64,000 nucleotides of DNA from Oceanococcus sp964629015. GTDB lineage: Bacteria; Pseudomonadota; Gammaproteobacteria; Nevskiales; Oceanococcaceae. Under the pieces are notes generated by a model, which was not told the DNA's origin, searched no databases, and saw only the letters and a program-made list of their open reading frames with translations. Positions 33,373-41,823 of this stretch are shown in pieces. A program made the translations under genes and the position numbers. Positions within the stretch are counted from its first letter, which is position 1, and each line of letters starts with the position of its first letter. The stretch covers positions 127,342 to 191,341 of the forward strand of contig CAZVMN010000008.1 of assembly GCA_964629015.1 (NCBI GenBank), given 5' to 3'.

Positions 33373-34671
33373 ATGAGCGAAGCAATATTTGATGTGGTGG
33401 TGGTCGGTGCGGGCCCCGGTGGTTTGCTGCTGACCCGGCGCCTCGCGCGCAGCGGTGTGCGCTTTGTCACGCTGGAACGCCATGCGGATGTCGGCGGTAT
33501 CTGGGATATCGATGCGCCGGGCTCGCCGATGTACGAATCGGCCCATTTCATCTCTTCGCGGACCTGTTCGGGTTTTCCGGATTTTCCGATGCCGCAGAGC
33601 TATCCGGACTATCCCAGTCATCGCCAACTGCTCAGTTACATTCGCAGCTACGCCGATCATCATGATTTGCGGCGGCATATTCGCTTCAACACCGAGGTGG
33701 TCAGCGCCCGTCGCGACGACAACGGCGTATGGACGTTGCAACTGAGCAATGCAGACAGCCTCAAAGCGCGCTACCTGATTTGCGCCAATGGGGTGACCTG
33801 GCAACCCAATATTGTGAGTTGGCCTGGAACCTTCAACGGTGAAATTCGCCATTCGGTGACCTATCGCAGTGCCCAGGAGTTCGCAGGCAAGCGGGTATTG
33901 ATCATCGGTTGTGGCAACTCCGGAGTGGATATTGCCTGCGACGCGGCGTTCGCCAGTGAACAAGCCTTTTTGAGCACGCGACGTGGCTATCACTTTGTGC
34001 CCAAGCATTTGATGGGTATTCCGGCTGACGTGATCGCGACCAAAGGACCCAAGCTTCCGTTTCGCTTGCAGCAGTGGATTTTTGGCCTGCTGCTGCGCTT
34101 GATCAACGGCAAACCGGAAACCTATGGCTTCCCCAAACCCGATCACCGGATTTTCGAATCCCATCCGCTGGTCAACACCCAGATCCTGCACTACATCACC
34201 CACGGCGATTGCATTGCCAAACCGGCGGTCGAGCGTTTTGATGGCGATGAGGTGGTGTTTAGCGACGGCACGCGCGAGCGAATTGATCTGATCATCACCG
34301 CGACGGGTTACAAGCACGCCAGTCCGTTTTTGCCGGACGATGCCTGGGCCGAGCAGGGAGGGCGCCCGGACCTGTATCTGCGGATGTTCTCCAAACGTTA
34401 TGACAACCTGGCTGTGCTGGGTTTTCTGGAGTTTGCCTCGGCCGCCTATGCCAATTTCGATCAGATGGCCGAGCTCATCGTGGCCGATGCAACGGCCAAA
34501 CGTGACGCGCCGCTGGCCCGCCAGTTGGCTGACAAGAAAATCCATCACCATCCTGATCTGAAAGCAGGGCATCGCTACATCGCGACCGACCGCCATGCCA
34601 ACTACGTGGACGTGGATGCCTACCTCCGAATTCTCAATCAAGTGAAGCGTGAGATCGGAGTCGGGGCGTGA
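33373..34671 (+). CDS. Flavin-containing monooxygenase
   Basis: A 432-aa class B flavoprotein monooxygenase. The FAD-binding loop is VGAGPGG (about 11-17), the NADPH-binding loop is GCGNSG (about 176-181), and the FMO signature F-x-G-x3-H-x3-Y is visible as FNGEIRHSVTY (about 154-164). The Tyr in place of Trp at the last position points to an FMO rather than a classical Baeyer-Villiger enzyme. The substrate is unknown. It is the first gene of an operon with the SDR gene (4-base GTGA overlap), under the divergent TetR regulator. Confidence 0.9.
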   Translation: MSEAIFDVVVVGAGPGGLLLTRRLARSGVRFVTLERHADVGGIWDIDAPGSPMYESAHFISSRTCSGFPDFPMPQSYPDYPSHRQLLSYIRSYADHHDLRRHIRFNTEVVSARRDDNGVWTLQLSNADSLKARYLICANGVTWQPNIVSWPGTFNGEIRHSVTYRSAQEFAGKRVLIIGCGNSGVDIACDAAFASEQAFLSTRRGYHFVPKHLMGIPADVIATKGPKLPFRLQQWIFGLLLRLINGKPETYGFPKPDHRIFESHPLVNTQILHYITHGDCIAKPAVERFDGDEVVFSDGTRERIDLIITATGYKHASPFLPDDAWAEQGGRPDLYLRMFSKRYDNLAVLGFLEFASAAYANFDQMAELIVADATAKRDAPLARQLADKKIHHHPDLKAGHRYIATDRHANYVDVDAYLRILNQVKREIGVGA

Positions 34672-35483
34672 GCGCAGCGTCTCGCGCCATCTTGGTCGGC
34701 GCCAGCGGCGGAATCGGGCCAGAGATCGCGCGTCGGCTGGATCGGCAGGGCTACACACTGCTGTTGGTCGACCGTGATCGTGAAGCGACCGCCACCGCCG
34801 CTGCGGGCTTGCGTGACGTGGAAATCCGTCAGCTGGATCTCACTGACCGTGCCGCGTTGGCTCAGTTGTGTGCGGACATCGAGCAGGATGAGCGCGGTTT
34901 CGATGTGGCGGTGATGAACGCCGGTACCGTGTTTCCCAACGAGCTCGTCGATACCGATCCTGAACAGCTGGATCTGGAGTTGGACGTCAATCTGCGCTCC
35001 GCTATCCATCTGCTGCGTGCCTTCGCCAGACACATGCGACCGCGTGGTCGCGGGCGCATCATCACCACCGTGTCCATGGGCGGCATCATTGCGCTCAAAG
35101 GCAGCGCGAGCTATGCGGCGACCAAGTTCGGTCTGCGTGGCTTTCTGATGAGTTTGCACAGTGAGCTGCGCCCCCACGGCATTCGTGTGTCGGGCATCTA
35201 TCCCAGCGGCGTGGACACGCCGATGTTGCATTTCGAGGCGCGCAACAACGGCAGTCCGCTGAATTTTGTCAGCACGCCTCAAACCGTGGCGCAGATCGGT
35301 GATGCCTTCGATAAGGCGATGAAAACCGGCAAGGTTGAGATTTACCCATCCTGGATGGATAGCTTGTCCGGTCGCTTGGTCGGGAGCTTTCCATGGTTGA
35401 TTCCGCTGATTCTGCCGTGGATGGAAAAGCTGGGAGAGCGCGGGCGCGAGCGCTATCTCGCAACGCTGGAGCGTCAGCGCTGA
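34668..35483 (+). CDS. Short-chain dehydrogenase/reductase
   Basis: A 271-aa classical SDR: cofactor loop GASGGIG (about 11-17), NAG (about 85-87), and the catalytic Ser/Tyr/Lys pattern with YAATK (about 145-149). The C-terminus has a hydrophobic stretch (SFPWLIPLILPW) that may attach it to the membrane, as in SDRs acting on lipids or steroids. It starts with GTG inside the monooxygenase stop codon, so the two enzymes are translationally coupled and may act one after the other (for example on an alcohol/ketone). The substrate is unknown. Confidence 0.9.
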   Translation: MSAASRAILVGASGGIGPEIARRLDRQGYTLLLVDRDREATATAAAGLRDVEIRQLDLTDRAALAQLCADIEQDERGFDVAVMNAGTVFPNELVDTDPEQLDLELDVNLRSAIHLLRAFARHMRPRGRGRIITTVSMGGIIALKGSASYAATKFGLRGFLMSLHSELRPHGIRVSGIYPSGVDTPMLHFEARNNGSPLNFVSTPQTVAQIGDAFDKAMKTGKVEIYPSWMDSLSGRLVGSFPWLIPLILPWMEKLGERGRERYLATLERQR

Positions 35484-35490
35484 GCTAGAA

Positions 35491-35508
35491 TCTCCGCATG
35501 CACGGAGA
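35491..35508. terminator. Stem-loop between SDR and AraC genes
   Basis: A perfect 6-bp stem (TCTCCG/CGGAGA) with a 6-base loop lies 8 bp after the SDR stop. No T-run follows, so it may be a weak terminator or an operator. Confidence 0.35.
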
Positions 35509-35550
35509 CGATTTCACCGACGGTGCGCGTTGGGTGATGCGGCAGACACA

Positions 35551-36369
35551 ATGACCCGCCCCGACGAATTCAAAGAACATCCTGCCCCGCACGGGATGAC
35601 GCTGTATTACTGGCCATGCAGCTTGCTTCTGCTGGCCCGTTCATTGCTGCTTGATCGTCCCACGGGGCCGCTGGCTGCGACACTGCGCATCGGTTGTGCC
35701 AAGCCCTACATGATCGAGGTCGGCGGGCGGCGCATGACCACGCGTGTCTCGCTGGTTGCGCCCAAAGCGCCGCGCAAGCGTATCGCCGCGATCGACAGCG
35801 AGATGGCCTTGTTCTATCTGCCTCTGGATAGGCCGGAGTACGCCGGTGTGCGCGCCTTGCTGGGTGATCAGGACTTGATCGAGCTGCCGGTTGAGCGCTT
35901 TGCGCCGGTCATTCCCCGGTTGCGTCGCGCGATGCGCGAGGTTCTGCCCGCCGATCAGATTCATGCTCTGGTCCGTGAAGTCATGGAGATACTCACAGAG
36001 CAGCCGTTTGAGCGACCATCACCCGACCCGCGTGTGAGCAAGGTTTTTCAGGTGTTGGACGACATGCCGCTGAATGAAGTCAGTCTCGCGGCAGTGGCCG
36101 CCCAGGTGCATTTGTCACCGTCACGCCTGCGGGAGATCTTTCGCGCCCAAACCGGTTTCACGATTCCGGACTACGCGCGTTGGCGCGCCGTGTGGCGCGC
36201 TGCGTTTTATTGGAAGCGCGGTCTGACCATCACCGAGGTCGCGCATCAGGCTGGCTTTCATGACCTGGCACACGCAGACCGCGCCTTCCACGAGCTGTTT
36301 GGGATGAACCCGTCAGCCGTGGTCGATCCCAAGTACGTGACCCTGGTGAACTGCGGCGAACCGACTTAG
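35551..36369 (+). CDS. AraC family transcriptional regulator
   Basis: A 272-aa regulator with a C-terminal AraC/XylS DNA-binding domain of two helix-turn-helix units (about 170-262): VSLAAVAAQVHLSPSRLREIFRAQTG, then ITEVAHQAGFHDLAHADRAFHELFGMNPS. The N-terminal about 150 residues form an unassigned ligand domain. I choose the ATG at 35551; an upstream TTG at 35530 is less likely. It follows the FMO/SDR operon by 67 bp and may regulate it or the divergent-side hydrolases. The stop shares TTAG with the convergent peptidase gene. Confidence 0.87.
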   Translation: MTRPDEFKEHPAPHGMTLYYWPCSLLLLARSLLLDRPTGPLAATLRIGCAKPYMIEVGGRRMTTRVSLVAPKAPRKRIAAIDSEMALFYLPLDRPEYAGVRALLGDQDLIELPVERFAPVIPRLRRAMREVLPADQIHALVREVMEILTEQPFERPSPDPRVSKVFQVLDDMPLNEVSLAAVAAQVHLSPSRLREIFRAQTGFTIPDYARWRAVWRAAFYWKRGLTITEVAHQAGFHDLAHADRAFHELFGMNPSAVVDPKYVTLVNCGEPT

Positions 36370-37853
36370 AGCGGTGAGCGAATCTGTGCGCGGGTCAGAT
36401 TCATCATGTCGCTGATGAAGTCACGATGGGCTTTGACCGCCCGAGACAGTTGCTCGGGAGGGATGCGGTCCGGCGTGTCGCGTTCCGTGTGGTAGTGCGG
36501 TGTCGCCATGGTCAGGTTGACGCTGGGCACATCCAAAAGTCCCATGGCGCCTTCCAGATCGCCATTGGCGGTGACTTGCGGAACCGTCGGTAGCGGCACG
36601 GCCAGCAAGCCGTAGCGCACCAGATAAGGGGCGAAGGTGCGCAGCAAGGCGGGGTGCTGGGTCGTCGTGAACAAAGCACGTTCTTCATCGCCCGGACGCT
36701 CGATGGTGAGACCGAGCATGTCGATGATGCCGCCCAGCGAAACATGCTCTTCGCCGCGCGCTGCGAGATGATCCAGATTGACGAAAAGCTCCAGCTCTGG
36801 CACCAAAGTCTGGTGGGTGTTCAGCCAATGCGTGATGCCGCCATGTGGGTAGCCCGCATCATGCCCGGTCACACCCAGGAAAATCATGTCGCGTGGCCGT
36901 TCATCTTGCGGCAGAGCGGCGAAGTGCTCGGCCAGACCAATCAGCCCGGACACGCCGGTGGCGTTGTCCAATGCGCCGGCGAACCAGGCATCGTAGTGAG
37001 CGCAAATCAGGATCGTGCCGTCCAGCTCACCCGAGCCGGGCAGATGCCCGATCACATCGTGGGTCATGCCGTCTTCGTGCTGTGCATCCAGGCGCCATTG
37101 AACGCGCCTGCCATCGCGTGCGGCTTGGCGCAGTTGCGCAAGATCCTGGGCGCCCATCTGGAAGGCCGGGATCTCGTTGTCATCAAGATAGTTCTGACTG
37201 GAACTGGTCGGGCGAATCAGATTGTCGGGGGCGTCGGAGGTGACGAACATCGCCACGGCGCCCAACTCGGCGGCGCGATGGTAGGTGTCCGGGTAGGTCG
37301 CAAAGACATTGAGCAGTGCTTTGCCGGTGACCACCACGGCTTTACCCGTGAGGTCTTGAGCGCGGAGCTCCAGTTCTGAACCAAAACCCACGTCGACCAG
37401 CTCGGCTTCGCCTGCGCCGCCGCGGCTGGACCACAGGGGAAAGCTCTTCATTGGAGTGGCTTGGTCGCCATCAAGCAGGCTGACCGACCAGTCATCCAGC
37501 TGCCATTTGCGAAACCCGTAGGCGTCAATCTGGGTGTCCAGGCCGGCATCGATCATGCGGTCGGCGAGCCAGTTTGCCGCCAGTCGCTCGGCCGGATAGC
37601 CCGCCCAGCGGGGTTGGAAACCGCACAGTTGTTCGACCCAGCCGTGCAGGCGTTCTGGCGCCATGGGATCCGCTTTGGCCAGTGCGTCCAGATCAGACGC
37701 GCGCCCACCCTGGCTTTGGCAGGCGCTCAGAAATGCAGGGGCGGCGGCGACGCTGCCAAGCGTGAGCATTTGGCTGAGCAGCTTGCGGCGGGACAGTGCT
37801 GGGGAAAGATTGTCCAACATGGCGCTGGTGGTGTGTCGGGCGATTTTGGTCAT
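36366..37853 (-). CDS. M28 family zinc exopeptidase, predicted Tat lipoprotein
   Basis: A 495-aa exported peptidase. The signal peptide has a twin-arginine motif (SRRKLLS, residues 21-27) and a lipobox ending at Cys45 (FLSAC), suggesting Tat export and lipid anchoring. A PA-domain-like insertion lies around 165-260. The M28 zinc-binding pattern is visible in HYDAWFAGALDNATG (His and Asp) and VTGHDAG; the later part carries further metal-ligand candidates. The start at 37853 follows a GAGGA site and overlaps the stop of the upstream lipase gene by 4 bases, so the two are co-translated. The substrate peptide is unknown. Confidence 0.87.
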   Translation of the reverse strand: MTKIARHTTSAMLDNLSPALSRRKLLSQMLTLGSVAAAPAFLSACQSQGGRASDLDALAKADPMAPERLHGWVEQLCGFQPRWAGYPAERLAANWLADRMIDAGLDTQIDAYGFRKWQLDDWSVSLLDGDQATPMKSFPLWSSRGGAGEAELVDVGFGSELELRAQDLTGKAVVVTGKALLNVFATYPDTYHRAAELGAVAMFVTSDAPDNLIRPTSSSQNYLDDNEIPAFQMGAQDLAQLRQAARDGRRVQWRLDAQHEDGMTHDVIGHLPGSGELDGTILICAHYDAWFAGALDNATGVSGLIGLAEHFAALPQDERPRDMIFLGVTGHDAGYPHGGITHWLNTHQTLVPELELFVNLDHLAARGEEHVSLGGIIDMLGLTIERPGDEERALFTTTQHPALLRTFAPYLVRYGLLAVPLPTVPQVTANGDLEGAMGLLDVPSVNLTMATPHYHTERDTPDRIPPEQLSRAVKAHRDFISDMMNLTRAQIRSPL

Positions 37854-39214
37854 GCGCCATTCCTCAAATTGCGTGTGATGCGACGGCGCGTTGCAAGGCC
37901 GCTCAGGGTTACAAGAAGCAAGGTCAAAAGTGTGCTGGCCCCACCGCGCAGTTCGACAGATCGGGCGGCCGCGGTGGTTTCCATGAGGTCCGGATCGAAG
38001 GCTTGCTCCATCAGCCACTGGGCGATGGCTGGCGCGGCCATATCTGCGGTTGGCGAATGCTCAGCTGGCCAGCGCGCGTAAGTCACGTCGTAGCCACGCT
38101 GGCGATACTCAAGCACCAGTTGTTCGGTGAATGGGATGAGGGCCACGCTGTCGAGCAGGCCTGCATCGATGCGGATGGGCAGATCGCGACGCATGGGCAG
38201 CAGTCGGACATCGTCTTTGCGCAGAGCGCTGCGCAACTCGGACACCGCTTGATTGCCTTTGGGGCCCTGCAACGCATGTGGCGACAATCCACCCCAGGAT
38301 TGGGCGCTGGCGAGGTCTTCCAGACACAGCCGTTCAAGATCCGGCCACAGGGCCACGGCTTTGTCGGACAAGCCGCCCTCCAGCAGTGCTAAACGTTCAA
38401 AGTCGGGGTCCACGGTCGCGATGCCTTTAATCACCAGCGCAGCCAAGGCAACAGCCACATTGATCGCAGGGCCGGTTACGGGCAGCGGTTCTGCCAGGGT
38501 GATCAGGTTTTCCAGTTGTGTGACCGGGGTGATGGCGGCGACGGCGGCAAGGTGCAGGTCGCGCGCCGGTGGATGCAGCCGGTTCCCACTGTTGAGTGCA
38601 GCGACACCGCCTTCTGAGTGACCGGCAGCGGCCCAATGCGGGCCGATTTGCGGCCATTGCCCGGCCACCGCAGAGGCCATATCGCGCATGGCTTGGGCCA
38701 ATGAGTCACCGCGCAAATAGGGATGCGGACCCTCCTCGCCGAGACCTTCATAGTCGGGCCTGGCCACCACCACACCGCGATCCAGCAGTTTGGTGGCCAA
38801 GGTGTCACCCTGTTGCATGCGGCGCAGTTCACTGGATTCGGCTGTGCCATGGGTCGGAGCACAAGCATCCGCGCCGCCGGTGGTCATATGGCCGTAAACC
38901 ACCAAAGGCCAGCGGCCATCAGCGTGGGGTTGATGTTGCGGGAGCAGCACCAAGCCTGAAGCCAGGGCCAATTCGCCCTTCACGTTGCGCGTGGTGTAAC
39001 GCACAAACAAGGCTTCGGAGGCTCCGGCGACCTGACTGGTGGCGGGGGCAGGATGTGTTTCCACCAGCACACCGACATCCAGCGTACGCCAGTTGCTCGC
39101 GCTGACGGCTGGGATATCCGCTTGCGGGGTGTCGGGGACGCTTTGCGCAGCCGTTATTGGGGCAAAAGCTGCCACTGCCACGGCCATAGCCGCGGTGCTG
39201 AATTTGAAAACCAC
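37850..39214 (-). CDS. Secretory-lipase-family alpha/beta hydrolase with a membrane-anchoring C-terminal tail
   Basis: A 454-aa exported esterase/lipase. The signal peptide spans about 1-23 (ending ITAAQ). The alpha/beta-hydrolase core has the nucleophile elbow GHSEGG (about 198-203, Ser200), preceded by VVYGHMTTGG and VVVARPDYEGLGEEG. The C-terminus has a GG pair, a hydrophobic stretch and an Arg-rich end (GGASTLLTLLLV then RRR), which resembles GlyGly-CTERM sorting tails cleaved by rhombosortase; this is an inference. It is translationally coupled to the downstream M28 peptidase. Confidence 0.82.
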   Translation of the reverse strand: MVFKFSTAAMAVAVAAFAPITAAQSVPDTPQADIPAVSASNWRTLDVGVLVETHPAPATSQVAGASEALFVRYTTRNVKGELALASGLVLLPQHQPHADGRWPLVVYGHMTTGGADACAPTHGTAESSELRRMQQGDTLATKLLDRGVVVARPDYEGLGEEGPHPYLRGDSLAQAMRDMASAVAGQWPQIGPHWAAAGHSEGGVAALNSGNRLHPPARDLHLAAVAAITPVTQLENLITLAEPLPVTGPAINVAVALAALVIKGIATVDPDFERLALLEGGLSDKAVALWPDLERLCLEDLASAQSWGGLSPHALQGPKGNQAVSELRSALRKDDVRLLPMRRDLPIRIDAGLLDSVALIPFTEQLVLEYRQRGYDVTYARWPAEHSPTADMAAPAIAQWLMEQAFDPDLMETTAAARSVELRGGASTLLTLLLVTLSGLATRRRITRNLRNGA

Positions 39215-39320
39215 AGGGTGTCTCCTCCGAGGGTTTCGTGTTGTTGTTTGATCAGTGCAACACGTTACGGTGGGACAGCCCTAGCGGAATAGTATGAAGT
39301 GACGGACTTTGCAGCGACGC

Positions 39321-39339
39321 CCCGACCGCAAGGGTCGGG
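39321..39339 (-). terminator. Stem-loop downstream of the persulfide dioxygenase gene
   Basis: A perfect 7-bp GC-rich stem (CCCGACC/GGTCGGG) with a 5-base loop lies 11 bp after the dioxygenase stop. A T-run is lacking. The position fits a terminator for that minus-strand gene. Confidence 0.45.
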
Positions 39340-39349
39340 ACGCGTGTGT

Positions 39350-40048
39350 TTAGCTCGGCTGACCGCAGGCCAGATTGGCCGGCACGGCCACGTCCATCTG
39401 CTTGGGATCGGGCAGATTCAGGTTGTGCATGATGTCCACGTATTGCTCGCGGGTTTTGCCAGCCAGGCGCGGATTGTGACGGCGTTCCTCGCCGATGGAA
39501 GAGGCTGTCCAGCCCTTGTAATCATGCGCGGGGTAGACCAGCGTGTGATCCGGCAGCGCGAACAGCTTGTTGGTGATCGAATCCCAGGACTTTTCTGCAT
39601 CACCGTTCTGGAAATCGGTGCGGCCGGTGCCGCGAATCAGCAACACATCGCCGGTGAATACGGCTTCAGGCTTGTCGGGATTCAACACAAAACTGAACGA
39701 TTCGTCGGTATGGCCGGGGGTATACAGGGCCTGCAGACGGGTGCCGTCCACATTCACAATGTCGCCTTCGCGCACATGGTCGGACACACATTGGGCGTTG
39801 GTGAACTCGCCCATGATGGTGATGCAGCCGGTTTCGTCGCGCAGATCGCCCAAGGCAGTGATGTGATCGGCGTGGGTATGCGTGTCGATCGCCCGCACCA
39901 ATTTGACGTCAAGCTCGCGAATGGCTTGCAGGTAATGCGCGGTCATCTCTTTGACCGGATCAATGATCAGGGCTTCACGCCCAGGGCCAGAGGCCAGCAG
40001 GTAGGTGTAAGTGCTGGATACGGGTTCGAAGAATTGACGAAAAATCAT
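39350..40048 (-). CDS. ETHE1-like persulfide dioxygenase (MBL fold)
   Basis: A 232-aa metallo-beta-lactamase-fold enzyme of the ETHE1/persulfide dioxygenase group, which oxidises glutathione persulfide to sulfite. The metal ligands are visible: His57 and His59 in THTHADH with Asp61/His62, His113 in PGHTDES, Asp134 in FTGDVLLIRGTGRTDFQ and His in PAHDYKG. The extended GTGRTDFQ segment separates this group from glyoxalase II. No rhodanese or sulfide:quinone reductase gene is adjacent. An AT-rich palindrome about 70 bp upstream may be its operator. Confidence 0.93.
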   Translation of the reverse strand: MIFRQFFEPVSSTYTYLLASGPGREALIIDPVKEMTAHYLQAIRELDVKLVRAIDTHTHADHITALGDLRDETGCITIMGEFTNAQCVSDHVREGDIVNVDGTRLQALYTPGHTDESFSFVLNPDKPEAVFTGDVLLIRGTGRTDFQNGDAEKSWDSITNKLFALPDHTLVYPAHDYKGWTASSIGEERRHNPRLAGKTREQYVDIMHNLNLPDPKQMDVAVPANLACGQPS

Positions 40049-40115
40049 GCGAATCTCCTGTTCCTGACAGACAGCAATTGTGCTGCTGCGTTTTCAATCT
40101 CTCGTGATAATAATA

Positions 40116-40129
40116 TTAGATATATCTAA
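40116..40129. promoter_or_regulatory. AT-rich palindrome upstream of the persulfide dioxygenase gene
   Basis: TTAGATATATCTAA is a perfect 14-bp palindrome in a conspicuously AT-rich stretch (about 40104-40140) of otherwise GC-rich DNA. ArsR-type persulfide sensors (BigR/SqrR group) bind AT-rich inverted repeats before such genes, so it may be an operator. No ArsR gene is encoded beside it; the assignment is inferred. Confidence 0.5.
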
Positions 40130-40238
40130 AATAATGAAATTGAATGTTCAGATCAGCGTGATAGCGCGGCGCTATCAGGATTGAAACCGTGGGTATGGCC
40201 GGGCACAGTGGCGGTTCTTGTCTGTTGCCCTGACTCCG

Positions 40239-41816
40239 ATGCGCAGATTCCTCAGAACCGCAGGTGCTGCTGTCTTGCTGGTCGCCTTGTTGTGGCTGGC
40301 ACGCGCGGCGATTTCACCTGCGGTTTTGCACGGTCGGGTGTTTGTCGACCGTAACGCCAATGGTCAGTATGACCGTGATGAGGCTGGAGTGGCCGGGGTT
40401 GTGGTGTCGGACGGGCGGCAGCTGGTTGTGACCGATGCTGAGGGGCGCTACCGGATGAGCGATGAGGACGCTGCGTTCCTCTTCGTGATCAAGCCAGCGC
40501 TTTACGATCTTCCGCTTGATGAGCTCAATAAACCCCGTTTCTACCATGACCTGCGGGTCGGGGATCGCGCAGAACGCGACTTTGCGTTGCGTGAGAGATC
40601 GGCAGATTCGGACGTCTTTTCAATACTCGTCTTTGGTGATCCGCAGCCTTACCGTGACGAGCAGCTCCAGGCGTATCGGCGCGGTATCGTTGAGGATGTG
40701 CGCAATCCCGAAGCGTATCGCTTCGGCTTGACTCTGGGCGACATCGTGGGTGATGTGCCGTCTTATCACGAGCCCATGGCGCAGGCCACGGCCTCCCTGG
40801 GCGTGCCGTGGTGGTACGTGCTGGGGAATCATGATCTGGACCCGCAGGCCTCGTCGGCTGAGGAGGCGCGCGGGCCTTTTCAGGACACATTTGGGCCTAC
40901 GCACTACGCCTTTAACGAAGGCAAGGTGCACTTCATTGTCCTCGACAGTGTGGTCTGGCGCGGTCCGACGGCAAGCGACTTTGTCGGTGGGCTCAATCAA
41001 GACCAGATCGATTTCGTTGGCGCCAGCTTGCAGCATGTCCCGAGCGACCATCTGGTGGTTTTGGCTCTACACGTTCCGCCCCTGGGTGAGGTCGTGTTCA
41101 AGGGCATGTTTCGCTCAGAAGACCGTAAGAAGCTTTTTGCCGCACTGGGACAGCGCGAGGTTCTCACGCTGGCCGCGCACACGCACACGCAGCTGCGCGT
41201 CGATTTTGATCAAGCGTTCGGTTGGAGCGATGACAGTGCCCATCACCTGTTCGTGGTTGGCACGACGGCGGGGGATGGTTGGAATGGGACTCCGGACCAG
41301 CATGGCGTGCCGGACGCGACCATGCGCGACGGTACGCCCAAAGGTTACGCACGCATCGATTTTGACGGCCCACGCTACCAGTTGAATTGGAAAGTCGCCG
41401 GTCAGGACGAAAGCGAGCGTATGCGAGTCCATGCTCCGGCGGCGGTGCGTGTTGGCGAGGACGCGTTTTTCTACGTCAACTATTACATGGGGTTTTTCAG
41501 CGCGAATCAGATCAAAACGCCGGTGGCATTTCGCATCGACGAAGGTCATTGGCAGTCGATGTGGCCGAGTCTTGAGGCGGACCCGTATCGCATCGCCTTG
41601 GAGTTTCCCTGGACGCAAGCGCACTGGAGCGATGAATTGGCCCCGTCCGGACGCAAGCCCAAGCCCAGTTTGCCGTCGCTGCATCTATGGAAAGCGCGCC
41701 TGCCCAGCGATTTAGCGCCCGGCCAATATCGTCTTCAGATTCGGGCAACAGAACCTGATGGGCGCGAGTTTTTCGCCCATCACGACATCGCCGTTCTGGG
41801 CGACACGCCGCAGTGA
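40239..41816 (+). CDS. Calcineurin-like metallophosphoesterase, membrane-anchored
   Basis: A 525-aa exported phosphoesterase. An N-terminal hydrophobic segment (about 7-27) is followed by an SdrB-like domain with the calcium-type motif DRNANGQYDRDE (about 38-49), then the metallophosphatase core (about 125-390). Metal-site motifs are FGDPQPY, LGDIVGD, GNHDLD, ALHVPP and AAHTHTQ. The last about 140 residues form a separate C-terminal beta-rich domain seen in this family. The substrate is unknown. The ATG at 40239 is preferred to an upstream TTG at 40218. It converges on a second predicted phosphoesterase gene 7 bp away. Confidence 0.85.
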   Translation: MRRFLRTAGAAVLLVALLWLARAAISPAVLHGRVFVDRNANGQYDRDEAGVAGVVVSDGRQLVVTDAEGRYRMSDEDAAFLFVIKPALYDLPLDELNKPRFYHDLRVGDRAERDFALRERSADSDVFSILVFGDPQPYRDEQLQAYRRGIVEDVRNPEAYRFGLTLGDIVGDVPSYHEPMAQATASLGVPWWYVLGNHDLDPQASSAEEARGPFQDTFGPTHYAFNEGKVHFIVLDSVVWRGPTASDFVGGLNQDQIDFVGASLQHVPSDHLVVLALHVPPLGEVVFKGMFRSEDRKKLFAALGQREVLTLAAHTHTQLRVDFDQAFGWSDDSAHHLFVVGTTAGDGWNGTPDQHGVPDATMRDGTPKGYARIDFDGPRYQLNWKVAGQDESERMRVHAPAAVRVGEDAFFYVNYYMGFFSANQIKTPVAFRIDEGHWQSMWPSLEADPYRIALEFPWTQAHWSDELAPSGRKPKPSLPSLHLWKARLPSDLAPGQYRLQIRATEPDGREFFAHHDIAVLGDTPQ

Positions 41817-41823
41817 ACCGGCC

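Noticed and set aside
33373..34671. Baeyer-Villiger monooxygenase
   Set aside because: The fingerprint ends in Tyr rather than Trp-Pro/Asp, so a general flavin monooxygenase is the safer call.
33307..34758. A 483-codon frame opposite the flavin monooxygenase
   Set aside because: The + strand product has FAD, NADPH and FMO signatures; the antisense frame has none and crosses the operator region and gene boundary.
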